Program-made: the position numbers and the translations under genes
Notes under the pieces: generated by a model
Database searches by the model: none
Told to the model about the DNA's origin: nothing
Seen by the model: only the letters and a program-made list of their open reading frames with translations
Assembly (NCBI GenBank): GCA_002005505.1
Contig: KV908344.1
Location: forward strand, 168,501 to 232,500
Source: Botryococcus braunii
Lineage: Eukaryota; Chlorophyta; Trebouxiophyceae
Length of the DNA stretch: 64,000 nucleotides
Direction of reading: 5' to 3'
Shown here: one piece after another, positions 30,639 to 42,220 of the stretch
Layout of the letters: each line of letters begins with the position of its first letter
How positions within the stretch are numbered: the first letter of the stretch is position 1

Positions 30639-31797
30639 TGGGTGGGTGGGTGGGTGGGGGGCGGGGGAGGGGGGAGGGTTGCGTGCAGGGTGGGGGGGGG
30701 GGGGAACCAGTGTGTTGGGGGGAAGCGGGGGGCTTGATGGGGGAGGGTTGGGAGTGGAGGGAGTGCGTCTGTGGCGTGCGTTTGCATTGCAGGCATCATT
30801 TAATTTTGCAGTTCATCAATATCTTCTACGACAGCTACTCATCCTGTAACCTATGATGTCGTATAAAGTTACCCTATGGTTGTCCGTACTCATATGTGCT
30901 TGGTACTTATCAAACTATGGCTATAGTGATTATGTAGTTAGATAACTACACGATGTTTTAGTTTTTGGTTGTTTGTGCTTGAAATCCTGTTGCAAAACAC
31001 AACAGGGACATTAAGTTACTTTAATCTATAGATTCTATTGATTAAACTAACTTAATGTCCCTGTTGCGTTTTGCAACAGGATTTCAAGCACAAAACAACC
31101 AAAAACTATTTTCATAGCTATTTCCAAGTAAACAAGATTGTATGCTTTGCCAAAGTAGGACCTGCACCTTAAATGGAGGAAATTTGGGATAAGCATTCCA
31201 GCTACTAATTAACTATTATAATAGTTGGAATGCTTATCCCAGTTTTATGCATACAAACTATAGTTTGCTGGTCTCTGGATGAATTCGAAGCACAGAGAGG
31301 TGTAAGGTGCATGTCCAATTTTGGCGAACTACTCAGCGAACTACTCAGATATAACCTCATGTCCCTGTTGCCTTTTGACGGGAGAATGCATTAGGGATAA
31401 CGACACCTAACTATAATGCGGTGTGGGGTTGCGTGTTACGGCTCAATAGGTTCCAGGAAGCCCTAGTGCCGACTCAAATTCCGTGTCCGGTCCATTAAAC
31501 TCCTATCAAGGAGATGCGGCGAGCATTTCTGCCACAACCGCGCCGGACCTACAACCTGCCCCACAGGACCATGAGCCCACCCCAGCAGTCCAACAGCCCA
31601 CCCCAGCAGTCCAGCAGCCCACCCCAGCAGTCCAGCGGCTCGCCCCAGGAGTCCAGCGGCCCGCCCCAGCAGTCCAGGGGCTCGCCCTAGCAGTTCAGCG
31701 GCCTTCCCCAGCAGTCCAGCGGCCCTCCCCGCGAATCCGGCAGCTCGCCCCAGCAGTTCAGCGGCCCTCCCCACAGGTGCCTGAACAAGTCCAATAA
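28956..31797 (+). CDS. Candidate low-complexity multi-exon gene
   Basis: Three blocks join in one frame. 28956-29021 opens with ATG and gives an acidic N-terminus [18 protein letters not shown], ending at a possible donor (ACG/GTATTT). 30319-30437 sits between TTTCTTGACAG and CAG/GTAATT and reads [20 protein letters not shown]. 31450-31797 has a weak acceptor (AATAG) and encodes a PAVQ(Q/R)P repeat ending VPEQVQ before TAA. All junctions are phase 0. Ser/Thr/Gln/Pro-rich composition would suit a nuclear regulator, but no domain is recognisable. Intermediate exons may be missing, and the blocks may not belong together. Confidence 0.25.
29205..30310. other. No gene seen
   Basis: Short broken frames only. 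No mobile-element ends, tandem repeats or RNA genes were recognised. If the candidate gene at 28956-31797 is real this is its first intron. Confidence 0.5.
30558..30720 (+). repeat. (GT)n tract followed by a G-quadruplex-forming run
   Basis: A (GT) tract runs to about 30633. From 30634 the plus strand has six or more runs of three or more G separated by single T or TGT, then longer G runs to about 30718. This satisfies the G3+N1-7 quadruplex pattern many times over. Confidence 0.85.
30960..31107. repeat. Foldback hairpin with 58-bp arms
   Basis: 30960-31017 pairs with 31048-31107 with one mismatch and one single-base bulge. The loop itself has a short TTTAATC/GATTAAA stem. No target duplication or transposon ends were identified. 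It could be a small MITE, an inverted duplication, or a hairpin RNA source. Confidence 0.85.
31148..31330. repeat. Second foldback with interrupted arms
   Basis: GGGATAAGCATTCCA (31186-31200) pairs with TGGAATGCTTATCCC (31226-31240). Outer pieces (GGACCTGCACCTTA at about 31158; TAAGGTGCATGTCC at about 31303) also pair, with about 60 bp of extra sequence on the right side. Confidence 0.65.
31573..31780. repeat. 21-bp minisatellite
   Basis: About ten copies of a unit like ccccagcagtccagcggcc. The 21-bp period is divisible by three and keeps an open plus frame (PAVQRP repeats). Copies diverge mainly at the 3' end. Confidence 0.9.
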
Positions 31798-31960
31798 GCC
31801 GGTTCTTAAAGCACTAATGAGTTCCCGTCCCTGGAATTGTTTGTGTATGTGGGGCAGGCTGCAGACGATAACCTTGTATATCCGTGCGTTGCCTTTAACC
31901 CTCATTTGGAGGGAAATTTTAGGACGAGTGCGCCCTGCGCTCATACTAGTGGGCGCGTGC

Positions 31961-32137
31961 GTGTGTGTGTGTGTGTCTGTGTGTGCGTGCGTGCGTGCGC
32001 GCTCGCGCGCGTGTGTGCTCGGTCGTATGCGAGCGCGTGTGTGCGTGTGCGTGTGCGTGTGCGTGTGCGTGTGTGTGCGTGCGTGTGTGCGTGCGTGCGT
32101 GCGTGTGTGTGTGCGCGTGTGTGTGCGCGTGTGTGCG

Positions 32138-32193
<56 letters not shown>

Positions 32194-32547
32194 GGGGGGG
32201 GGTCCTGTGTGTGGGTGGGGGGGGGGGGTGGAGTGGACTGGGGTAGGGGGGTGGCTGATATCAGGTGGGGCTGATGAGGTGGGGCTGATATCAGGTGGAG
32301 CTGATGGGCCTCCTGAGGTGGAGCTGGGGGCCTTAGTGTGTGGCAGGTTTCCACATGCATTTGGGGGACTGGGGTAGGGGGGGGGCTGTGTGGCGCATAT
32401 TGGCTGTGCTTATGTGTACGCTTACGCATGCAGTGGTCCAACGGGCACAGGTACGGGGTTTTGGGTTGGGGGGAGGGGGTGGTTGTGCGTACGTGTGCAT
32501 GCCCGTGCGTGTGCGTGCGCGCGCGTGTGTTTGTGTATGTGTGTGTG

Positions 32548-32604
<57 letters not shown>

Positions 32605-32610
32605 CGTGTT
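31961..32610. repeat. Interrupted (GT)n tracts and G-rich low-complexity sequence
   Basis: GT/GC alternations run 31961-32190 and a second (GT) tract runs about 32528-32602. G-rich direct repeats (gggactggggtaggggg at about 32237 and 32366; ggtggggctgat near 32264) lie between them. A poly-G run lies at 32716-32731. Frames across this region are products of the repeats. Confidence 0.85.
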
Positions 32611-33349
32611 GTGTCTTGTTCATGAGCGTGCACGTTCTGGGCGCTTGTGTTTTGAGCTAGTGGCTGTGAGGAAGGTGAGAGAGGGATTAGGGTGGGGGTC
32701 AGGTCAAGCCCACCCGGGGGGGGGGGGGGGGACGAGTGGATATTTCGGACATGTGCTTGGGTTTCCCCCATCACAGCATATCATAGTGTGCACTACCATG
32801 ACTACAAAGATGTGTCCGAACTATTCGTTTGGTCTTGCTGTGTACACACATTTGGGTAGGCTCGGGTACATGATGCACGACTTAGGCACTTGCACGAATC
32901 TTCTTGCAATATTCGTATATAGGAGTCCTCGTGGGCCGTACATGCATATGCACAGGGGTTGGACCTCGTTTTTGGGCACGCAGACGCGTGAGTTCGTGTG
33001 CACGTTCGTGCGTTTGAATGTACATGTGCACAGCGCCACACTACCCGTCTGTTCACAGATACACACAAAGTTGCGAGCATGCCGACCCCAGACCCCTAAA
33101 CCCTCTGTCATTGATGGCTGGTGATACAAAATGGGGTTTGGGTGCAGTCCGGATACCAAGTACAGCTTGGTCGGCTTCCCTTGGCCTTGGCTGGGTGGGA
33201 CGGGCAAACATCTTTACGCACTCGGTCGCACGAAGACGGGCGTCAGACTGTCACTGGGGTGAGGGTGGCGAGACCGGTCATGCTCCACTCTCTTGGTACC
33301 ACATCAAAGTTGACGCTCGTGTACAGTACATCCGGGGGGAGTCGCATCA

Positions 33350-33907
33350 GTGGGGAGGAGCGCGACTATCGGACCCATCGGCTGTTTGGAAGACGATGCG
33401 GTGACAATAGAGTTTGAATGCAGGGGCTGTATCCTGGGGCCTGTACAGCCACGACCTCTTAAAGTTGGGGGACGGACTGAAGGCGTTCAGTTCATTTGCG
33501 TCGGCATTCCAGAAGCACATTTCGGCCCAATACATGATTTCTTCCAAAGCCAGTACCTTGATTTCAGGCTGCTCACAAAACGTGACGGATTCTACTGGCC
33601 GTTGGTGACTTGGGAGAACAAAGTTGAAGTCGGCACATTCAAGGACGGGCTCGAAGATAAGATCCTCGAGCCCGGTATGGATTACACCCATATGCTGAAA
33701 AATGTCGTACAGGTGCTAGGAACTCGCGCATCTCCATTTTCAGATTTCTACGCTTCGCACGCAGGCTCAAAGGGTACGAGCATCTTCAAGATGCGCATCT
33801 CAACACGCTACTCAAATGTGCAGATGCATATTCAGATTCTGGAGCACCGGCATGAGAGGATCGAATTTTTCAACACTTCGACGCCTTGGAAGTCATCACG
33901 AGCTTGA
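33350..33907 (+). CDS. Hypothetical protein or exon, unknown family
   Basis: A 186-codon frame without an ATG at its start reads like real protein, with mixed hydrophobic and charged residues and no low complexity. Examples are VTIEFECRGC, GVQFICVGIPEAHFGPIHDFF and GFYWPLVTWENKVEVGTF. It ends TPWKSSRA then TGA. A frame on the same strand just upstream (to 33404) may be the same gene after a frameshift. I do not recognise the family. Confidence 0.35.
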   Translation: MGRSATIGPIGCLEDDAVTIEFECRGCILGPVQPRPLKVGGRTEGVQFICVGIPEAHFGPIHDFFQSQYLDFRLLTKRDGFYWPLVTWENKVEVGTFKDGLEDKILEPGMDYTHMLKNVVQVLGTRASPFSDFYASHAGSKGTSIFKMRISTRYSNVQMHIQILEHRHERIEFFNTSTPWKSSRA

Positions 33908-34410
33908 CGGCTTTCATCCGGCTTCATGGGCTTCTCCGACTGAGTAAGTCCCGAGTTGACAGACATGTCCAGGACAGAACAGAGGTAGCTACCTTAAAAA
34001 GGCAATATGCTGCCCGTGCTGCCCATGGGTATGTCATTCAAGTCTACCTGTATGTGTGAACTACCAGAATGCGGTCAGCAATATTAAAGTAATTGGCACT
34101 CTGTGATGTTAACACAGATACACGAGCCACATGCATAGCTCTTGTGTATATTACATAAGTTGGCGCGCGCGCGCGCGCGCACACACACAGACGCACACGT
34201 GCACACATGAGCTGTAGCTACTGTACATGAGCTGTAGCTACTGAAACTATAGTGGCGATGTATACATACGAGGCCGTTTTTGTTAAGCTGTACATGCATT
34301 GTTGAGGGCAGCACCACCAGTACTGTTGGTTTAGTTGGTCTAGATCCATATGATTTGCATGAACTGTCTAGGTAATAGAAAGTACCAACGAATTTGTCAC
34401 TCGTGTTCTT

Positions 34411-34906
<496 letters not shown>

Positions 34907-35079
34907 CGTGTGCGCGCTACGTGTGCAAGTCTCTGTGTGTGTGGATGCTTGCGCGGCGCGTGTGCATTTGCACGTGATTGTGAGCGAATCGGTGAAGTGA
35001 AGACTCGATCCAATAGCTATGGCCTGGCTTTATCAGGAATAGGATAAGGAACTGGTACAGACGTTGATGTCTCGCTCAA

Positions 35080-35138
35080 AATCTGCAGGATGGTACCATC
35101 CTGCAGATTAAGGCTAGTACCGATATATCTAGCCTTAA
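35080..35138. repeat. Perfect 30-bp palindrome next to a 10-bp stem-loop
   Basis: 35080-35109 is perfect and spacer-less (half AATCTGCAGGATGGT). TTAAGGCTAG (35108-35117) then pairs with CTAGCCTTAA (35129-35138). Confidence 0.95.
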
Positions 35139-35139
35139 A

Positions 35140-37880
35140 ACTTTACCAAGGGTTCAGGTTGGACACTTTGGAACATGTCATTTGCCGTTGACTATGGTAC
35201 ACGTGTCAATGTTCCTGCATTGTCTACCCTGATTGGAGCTAAATGCAGTTTTTTATTCTTTTCTTGGGGCTCATGAGCAGGTGCCGATGAGATGCATGGT
35301 GGCTTCAGATAAGCATAGAGGCAATTGCAACGGGCACAAATAACCGCTTGCCAGCACGTGAGAAATGCTGCAACCGCACGTAATCAATGTTGCAAATAAT
35401 TGGCTCGTTGAGCTCATAAGAGCAGGCACGCGATCCATTCGCAGGTCTCGCAAGCACAAAACAAATTCCAACATGACATACCTAAGGGTGGCCTGTGACA
35501 TTGGCCCCTGTGATCCCCGGGTCCTCGAGGAGGTCCTGTGAGTGATCCCTGGGTCAAGTAAGCTAATTGCAAACAAATCATGATCATGAAAATGTGGATC
35601 ATGAAAATACTGATCAGAAAATGGTGGCCACCTGGAACGTCATGTCTTGTTAGTGGTATGAACTGAGGGGTATAGGTTTTGATAATGTACAGTGCGCCGG
35701 TGTTTTGCTCCGGCTCTAGAGAGCTAGCTAGAGCACCTGGAATGCCTTAATTTCCAGCATGTGCCTCTGCCTTTCATGCATGTTGCCTTTTCCTTTAGGC
35801 CAACAACCTGGAGAAGTTACAAGGGAACGGCAACCTGAAGAACCAACAAGCTTGTTGGCGTTCCCTAGTTGGCTAACTAGTGAACTAACCAACCCAACTT
35901 AGCTAACTAAGGCCCCAAGTCGACTTGCTGGTTGTTGGACGTCCTTGATGATGGAAAAAAATCCGAATAACGCGACTCTTGTGCACATAGACACATGGGG
36001 GAGGCGTGGGAGATGATGCGGCAGCAGAGTTGACCTCCCCGGGCCCGGGTGTGTGCCCTCCCGTATGCCCCATGGTTATAACTGGCCAGTTGTAACCAGT
36101 TTTCCACACGCTTCCTGTTTTCTCATACATGCGTTCCGGTCCTTCCGTTACATACCTCATACGTGTGGAATGTTTGGACCTTCTTCCCGATGTACGCTCA
36201 GTATTAGCTGTTCGTAACCTGAAGTATTGTTGAATCCTTCGAAGGACCGTGTCACGATCTCTAGAGAATGCTTAGAAGGATCCTCCAAGGCATTTCTGAT
36301 GCCAGCATGACCAATTCAGTCCCCAGGGTAACGGGGTGGGTGAAACTCGAGGCATTTTCGCACTGGGGCCTGAAAGTGGGAGAAATTAATTAAGACTTTG
36401 ACCCTGAGGGGAAAATGCGAAAGCCAGTACTTTTCGGTAAGATTGTGGACTTTAACACACAGTTACGGTACAGTACATTGCACTGCGCAGTAACACACCG
36501 TTACGGTACAGTACATTGCATGCACTGCAGTATGTATGTACAGCATGCACAGCTGTATGTTTTTGGCATTAATGCCAAAAATACAATTATGTACTGTCGA
36601 TTTGCCGATCGCTCAAAAAACACCAACCCCCACAAGCGCACGCGTACCTGCGCAACAGTTTTCGGAATCGTTTAAAGCTTGTCTTATGCAAATGTACATA
36701 TAAGATTCGAGGTGTTAGGCGCGGAGCTTGCAGCGGTGTATATCCATGAGCGTGCACGCATGTGTGTGTGCGGGTGTGTGGGGGTGGTTGTGCGTTCGTG
36801 TGTGTGTGCGCGGGTGCCCGGGGGGGGGGGGGGGTATATCACGTTTTTAAAACATCCAGGCTGTTCTCAAACCCGTAACATGCATGTCCCGCAAGGGGCA
36901 ACAAATCTTAAAAGCATGCACGCTTTTCAGATTTGTTGCATGTAACCTAGTGAATGATCCTCGCAGGACCTTATGGAAGACGGGGTCTGTATATGAATGA
37001 AACCTGGAATATGGTTGATGAATGGCTTGCTCAGGAGTCAGGATCAATATTGTGTTCGCCTTGATATTTTAAGCTTTCTAATGACTTCCCGTAATGCCAC
37101 CGGTGGTATCCTGCCCATGGGTCTTCTCCACTGATCAGACCAGACCACTCATGAGTTTTGCTTAGATTTCACCCTTCCATCAAGCGACTTCGGACAGTCC
37201 CTGTCACACGAGGTGTCGGGAGTCCGGAGTCGGGACCATGTGCAGCTGCAGTTCCTATGTTGTATGCGTACTGCAATGTGTATTTAGGGTTCAGATGTTT
37301 GACTCCTAAGCGGACACGTGTTTCGACAAGGCTCATGTCACATGGTACTGTAGTAGAAGATAAGAACGCTTCGTACGCGGATTAGTAAGACCATCAGGGT
37401 CCACCAGTCTTGGACACATAGATGACAATCATGGTTTGATGTATCAGCCCATGATGTATATCTATATGTGTATAGACCCTAATGTGAGTGTGACCAGCTA
37501 GATTGTGAATACGATCTATCACCGGAGTACAAGTGGAGGGTGAGCCTTACGTTTACCTACAGGAAGGAGAACCCTACCATGTGTGTACTTCAGGATTAAG
37601 GGGAACGCGACAGATCAGTTGGTTATCCGACTCTTTTTCAAGAACAACGTACTTTCAGCAATGAAACCACTTTGAAGATAATCTGAAGTTAATGGTCAGA
37701 GCGAGAGAGAGACGTGCTTTAGGCCAAATTCGAAAGGCCTTGCAGAACACTTGCTGCTGGGATACGTCTAGTAGCCCTGCAGCGTTCGGACCAGGCTGAC
37801 CATATTTAGCAAGCAATCGTACACTTGAGAAGTGCATGGCACTTCTGATCTCAGTCCTGCTTTGCGCACGTTGCTGTAGT
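35140..37880. other. No gene seen; minor repeats
   Basis: Contains a 16-bp palindrome (35843-35858), a perfect 22-bp palindrome (36560-36581, half TTTTTGGCATT), a duplicated 30-mer around gttacggtacagtacattgc (about 36460 and 36492), and a poly-G run (36819-36832). No frame shows recognisable motifs. Confidence 0.5.
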
Positions 37881-38676
<796 letters not shown>

Positions 38677-38679
38677 CTC

Positions 38680-40887
38680 GCACGCCCCGGCAATGAGGAC
38701 ATATTAGGAACAATTGTTTCGCCCCATTGACCTTTTGTAAACCTTATGCTTTCCAACAAAATATGATGGTCTGCCTTACACACCTTGTGAATCTGTTGCG
38801 TCAGCTGAACTGAAGAGAGCTACATGGAGCCTACCAATCTGATACCGCCACAAAATCAATGACATCGTAACGCTTTTTCCGTTCACGCCCTTCTGCCCTA
38901 TACGCCACAGAAGTCTTGCGTAATCATGGTCACAAACACTTCCACCCCAACCCCTACCACCACCGCAAACTCCCTGGAGAATGTACTGCATGTGCCTCTA
39001 ACATAGTCAGCACCCAACAGCAGTCACATTTGTAATCCAACCCACTCCAAACCCTCGTCCGTGCGGGGAACTGCTTTTCCACCCAACGACTCCCTCTTAC
39101 CCACTCTGGAAGCCCTCGATCACCAACTGGGCCAACTGGTGAAACACTCCCGCAACCCTGAACAAATCATGTGCACCCCTAGACACATACGTCTACTCTT
39201 CCATGCACATCCCTACATCCATAAACACACCAGTTCCCTCTCCCTTGAAAAGACCTTGGTCCCAAGGACTCGGCAGCTGTGCACTGCTGTGGGAGGGAAT
39301 CCCCCAAGACACCTCTCTGCTATTCCCAGAACCAGTAACTTCAACATAAGTGGCGTAAACGAGTGGCATGATATAAAGCCACCCCCGGGGCAGGGGGGCA
39401 AGGTTAAGAAGTTTCTGTCCGATGAGGTTGGTCCCTACCAAACATGGTTGCATAGAGGACCAGCGATGGCCACACTGGTCAAAAAGGGGACATCGCAAAG
39501 CAGGCACCTTGCCAAGGGGGCATAGTTCACATTAGTCCTTTCTGGTCTGGGAAATACCTTCATGAAGTCCCTGTCCGGCTTTCAAGACCGTGGACATCTG
39601 AACTAGATTCCTGCCTGCACTGCCCTTGCTCCCTGCTGTTTCTTCTTTGCTGTGACCCTATCCTGTTACTGCCTCAAGTTGCAGCTGAAGGCCCCCTCAG
39701 ACTGAAGAGCCACACGGACAAGCATCAACCCTGCTGACTCCCAATCCCAGCACGCTGGGATTCCTGCTCCTGCAAAGTGTCACAAGCAGGATGCCCAACA
39801 CACGGAATCACAAGTACCCTTCTCAGATTTCAATCGCCACGCCAGATTCCGCATGAATCAGCCACTAATTTCAATCTGCAGATGGCAGTGTAGCCAAACC
39901 AGGCCAATAATACATGCATGGCCACGATCGCAGGATGAGCCCATCTGTCATGTTGGGTCCACCCCAGTCCAAGGGACGTCTATAGTTCTTGCAGCATTGT
40001 CACTGGGCAGGCCAAAACAATCATTACTACTGCAGCAAAGCACCAAAGCTCATCCGACGATTTGCCGATTTGTCCATATGACCCCTCTGCGGGTCGCCAT
40101 GGGGAGGCCATCCATGCGAATCACATGCCTGTGTCTGCAATCCGGCAGCCCCTGCATGGTCCCGTGGGTACTCTGCTGTATCCTAGGCGAGGAAGACCAC
40201 AGGGAGGGAGAATAGGCTTCACTCTTAATTATAAAAGGAAATCTCCAAGGCCAACTAGACGCGCAAGCAATCTCCCATCTGCACAACAACGCAACTGATA
40301 CAGGTCAAGAGGGTTAGCACATCCATGCATGCAAGGAAAAGCCCAACATGTCTCAGTGCAGTACTCTGCTCGCAGCGCGATGAAGACGGAACATGTGCCT
40401 TCCCGGTTTCACTGCACTGCAGTGTCCTCCGATAGATTCCCTCAGAAGAACTTGGAGACCCAGTTCCATGCATTCAATGCAGATGTTATTAAGAATATTT
40501 TAGATGAAATTTGTAAAGAGTGTATTAGAATCTGGTCCAAGCTATGATCAGAAAGACAAGTGCACTCAGATGAGCATATGCCCCCCCCCCCTCCCACCCT
40601 TTACTGGAGATGGGTCATCCTATCACCAGTGGTCACGGTACTCCGGAGACCTCCTTACTGCCTAGTGCTACATTCACAGCAGAGACATGACAAAGTAGCA
40701 AAACAAAATTTTCGTATCCAGCCAGATCCGTCGCTCTAGATAAACTCCTTGTTGGTTCTCCAGCTGCCCGGCTGCTGCTGCTTCTTCGTCGAGGGCAAGG
40801 CAGTAAGATGCGCTGAAGCCTGACACAAGTAATCAATATACATCAATATTGCAGACAGCTTTCCTGTTGGAAGACTTCAAGCACACC
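38680..40887. other. No gene seen
   Basis: Open frames here, including 154 codons at 39061-39525 on the plus strand, have no ATG at their start and no recognisable motif. A near-palindrome (aatcccagc-ac-gctgggatt) lies near 39742. The part next to 40888 would be the 3' untranslated region of SDHC. Confidence 0.5.
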
Positions 40888-41459
40888 TCAGAAGCTGTAT
40901 AGTGCCGCTGCAGCAGCCCCAACAGCGCTCACACCGAAGACAGCATAGGATGATGCGTCAACCGGCCCCAGATCTAGCGGGCTGTTCTTGTCCGCCATAT
41001 TGCCATATCGCGCTTTGTCCCAATAGACGTGGCGCACGCCTCCAGCATAGTGGTAAATGATTGGGAAGGCTACTGCTGCCTTGAGAGGCAGTGTAAGCCA
41101 CGGTACTGACGCCTTGATGGCATCAACAGTTCCTGGTAGGTCGCCTGTTAAGGCTATCCATCCCGCTGCAGTGAATCCTTCACAAACCACAAAAATACTT
41201 GTAAGGATGCCTCTCACAGCCTGTGTGCTTCCTCTGCCGCCAAAGCTCTAATTGAAGTTGTGGAACTAAGAAGCTACACAAGCAGCTTTGGTTCTATGCG
41301 GGCAACCAAGGAATAAGGTCGAGGAAACTCACCGACTGAAAGCGCCACCCCTGTAAAACGATTCGTGACTGATGAAAGAGCATTGACCGGAAACTTGTAG
41401 TGCATCTCTCGGTCATTGATCTCAAAAACATGTGGAGACACTGGCCGCTTCGCCACCAA
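40888..41459 (-). CDS. SDHC: Succinate dehydrogenase cytochrome b560 subunit (SDHC/SDH3), first exon unresolved
   Basis: Two exons read on the minus strand: 41459-41333 and 41177-40888, with a 155-bp GT-AG intron in phase 1. The first begins after CCGCAG and carries the N-terminal signature RPVSPHVFEIN ... SSVTNRFTGVALSVG. The second gives FTAAGWIALTGDL, the haem-ligand motif YHYAGGVRHVYWDKA, and a last membrane helix ending AAAAALYSF. Three membrane helices are expected, as in complex II. The usual SIxHRxTG motif keeps Ser and Arg but has Asn for His. The subunit anchors complex II in the inner mitochondrial membrane and, with SDHD, binds haem b and ubiquinone. The exon with the targeting peptide is unresolved: an ATG at 41887 opens a presequence-like frame (MARGAVAQMLKKHSMFSGQ), but I found no donor in the needed phase. 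Confidence 0.9.
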
Positions 41460-41887
41460 CTGCGGTGCAGTGGAAATTCATGGCTTGCTTATGAACATGC
41501 TTCAAACGAGCACGTTTATTGGTAACCTGCAAGTGCATTCAGCAAGATAGCCACACCTCTAAGTGATCTGTGGGAGTCCCAAGAAATTCTGTGCTTCCGT
41601 GGTAGGGCGAGTCCTTTCCCCAGTAAGGGGGCACACCCCCTCCATGACTTCTGCAGCAAATCACATAGTCAGTTTAAATGTGCCAGATGCGTCCTCAGAA
41701 TTCCAGGAAGTACGCCTGTGCTACGAAGCAACGATCGTCTATAGCTTCAGCTTCCACTCGCAGCACAATCGGACAATGCCTCAAACCTTGTCTGAGAAAG
41801 CAATATGCCAGGCGCAGTAGATTGTAAGAGCTGTCCGCTGAACATAGAATGCTTTTTCAACATCTGGGCAACGGCCCCTCGAGCCAT

Positions 41888-42220
41888 CTTGAAGAACTGG
41901 ACTTGATCTGAACTCGAATTTCAATCAACGCAAGACGATTACTATTTAAAACAATGTTCAACCGGAATGAAGAGAGCGGACATGGCCTGCGATGCATGAG
42001 TGTCAGTCGAACCTTGCATTCGGGACATTTCGGAAGAGCTAGGGTTAAAGAATGCGACGTCGGCCTGCGGGCATAGCTCCAGGACATTGAACGCTGGCAA
42101 CGGTCCTGTATTTAGCAAGTATTAGAACACGAATACACGGCAAACATTTTCTAGTTCAACTCTCTATAACCACCCTTAGAAAACAGAGGGTGCAGTATCC
42201 TCGGCCAGGAACTGGGTCAT
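41888..42220. promoter_or_regulatory. Probable bidirectional promoter between SDHC and SDHD
   Basis: The two genes diverge from here. CTATAA at 42164-42169 lies about 55 bp upstream of the SDHD ATG and may act as its TATA box. On the other strand TTTAAATAG near 41945 is a weak equivalent. The exact extent depends on the unresolved first exon of SDHC. Confidence 0.45.

Noticed and set aside
31941..32774. 277-codon His-Thr-rich minus frame and Cys-Val-rich plus frames
   Set aside because: Products of (GT)n/(CA)n; open only because the dinucleotide lacks stop codons. The same applies at 38 kb, 44 kb, 49 kb, 58 kb and 62-64 kb.
39061..39525. 154-codon plus frame as a gene
   Set aside because: No ATG at the start, no recognisable motif, no splice context, and Pro/His/Thr-rich composition typical of random frames here.
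41857..42087. ATG at 42087 as the SDHC first exon (MSWSYARRPTSH...)
   Set aside because: It has a phase-0 donor (AAG/GTTCGA), but the peptide is Cys/Pro-containing and a poor targeting sequence; the ATG at 41887 looks better but lacks a matching donor. Left unresolved.
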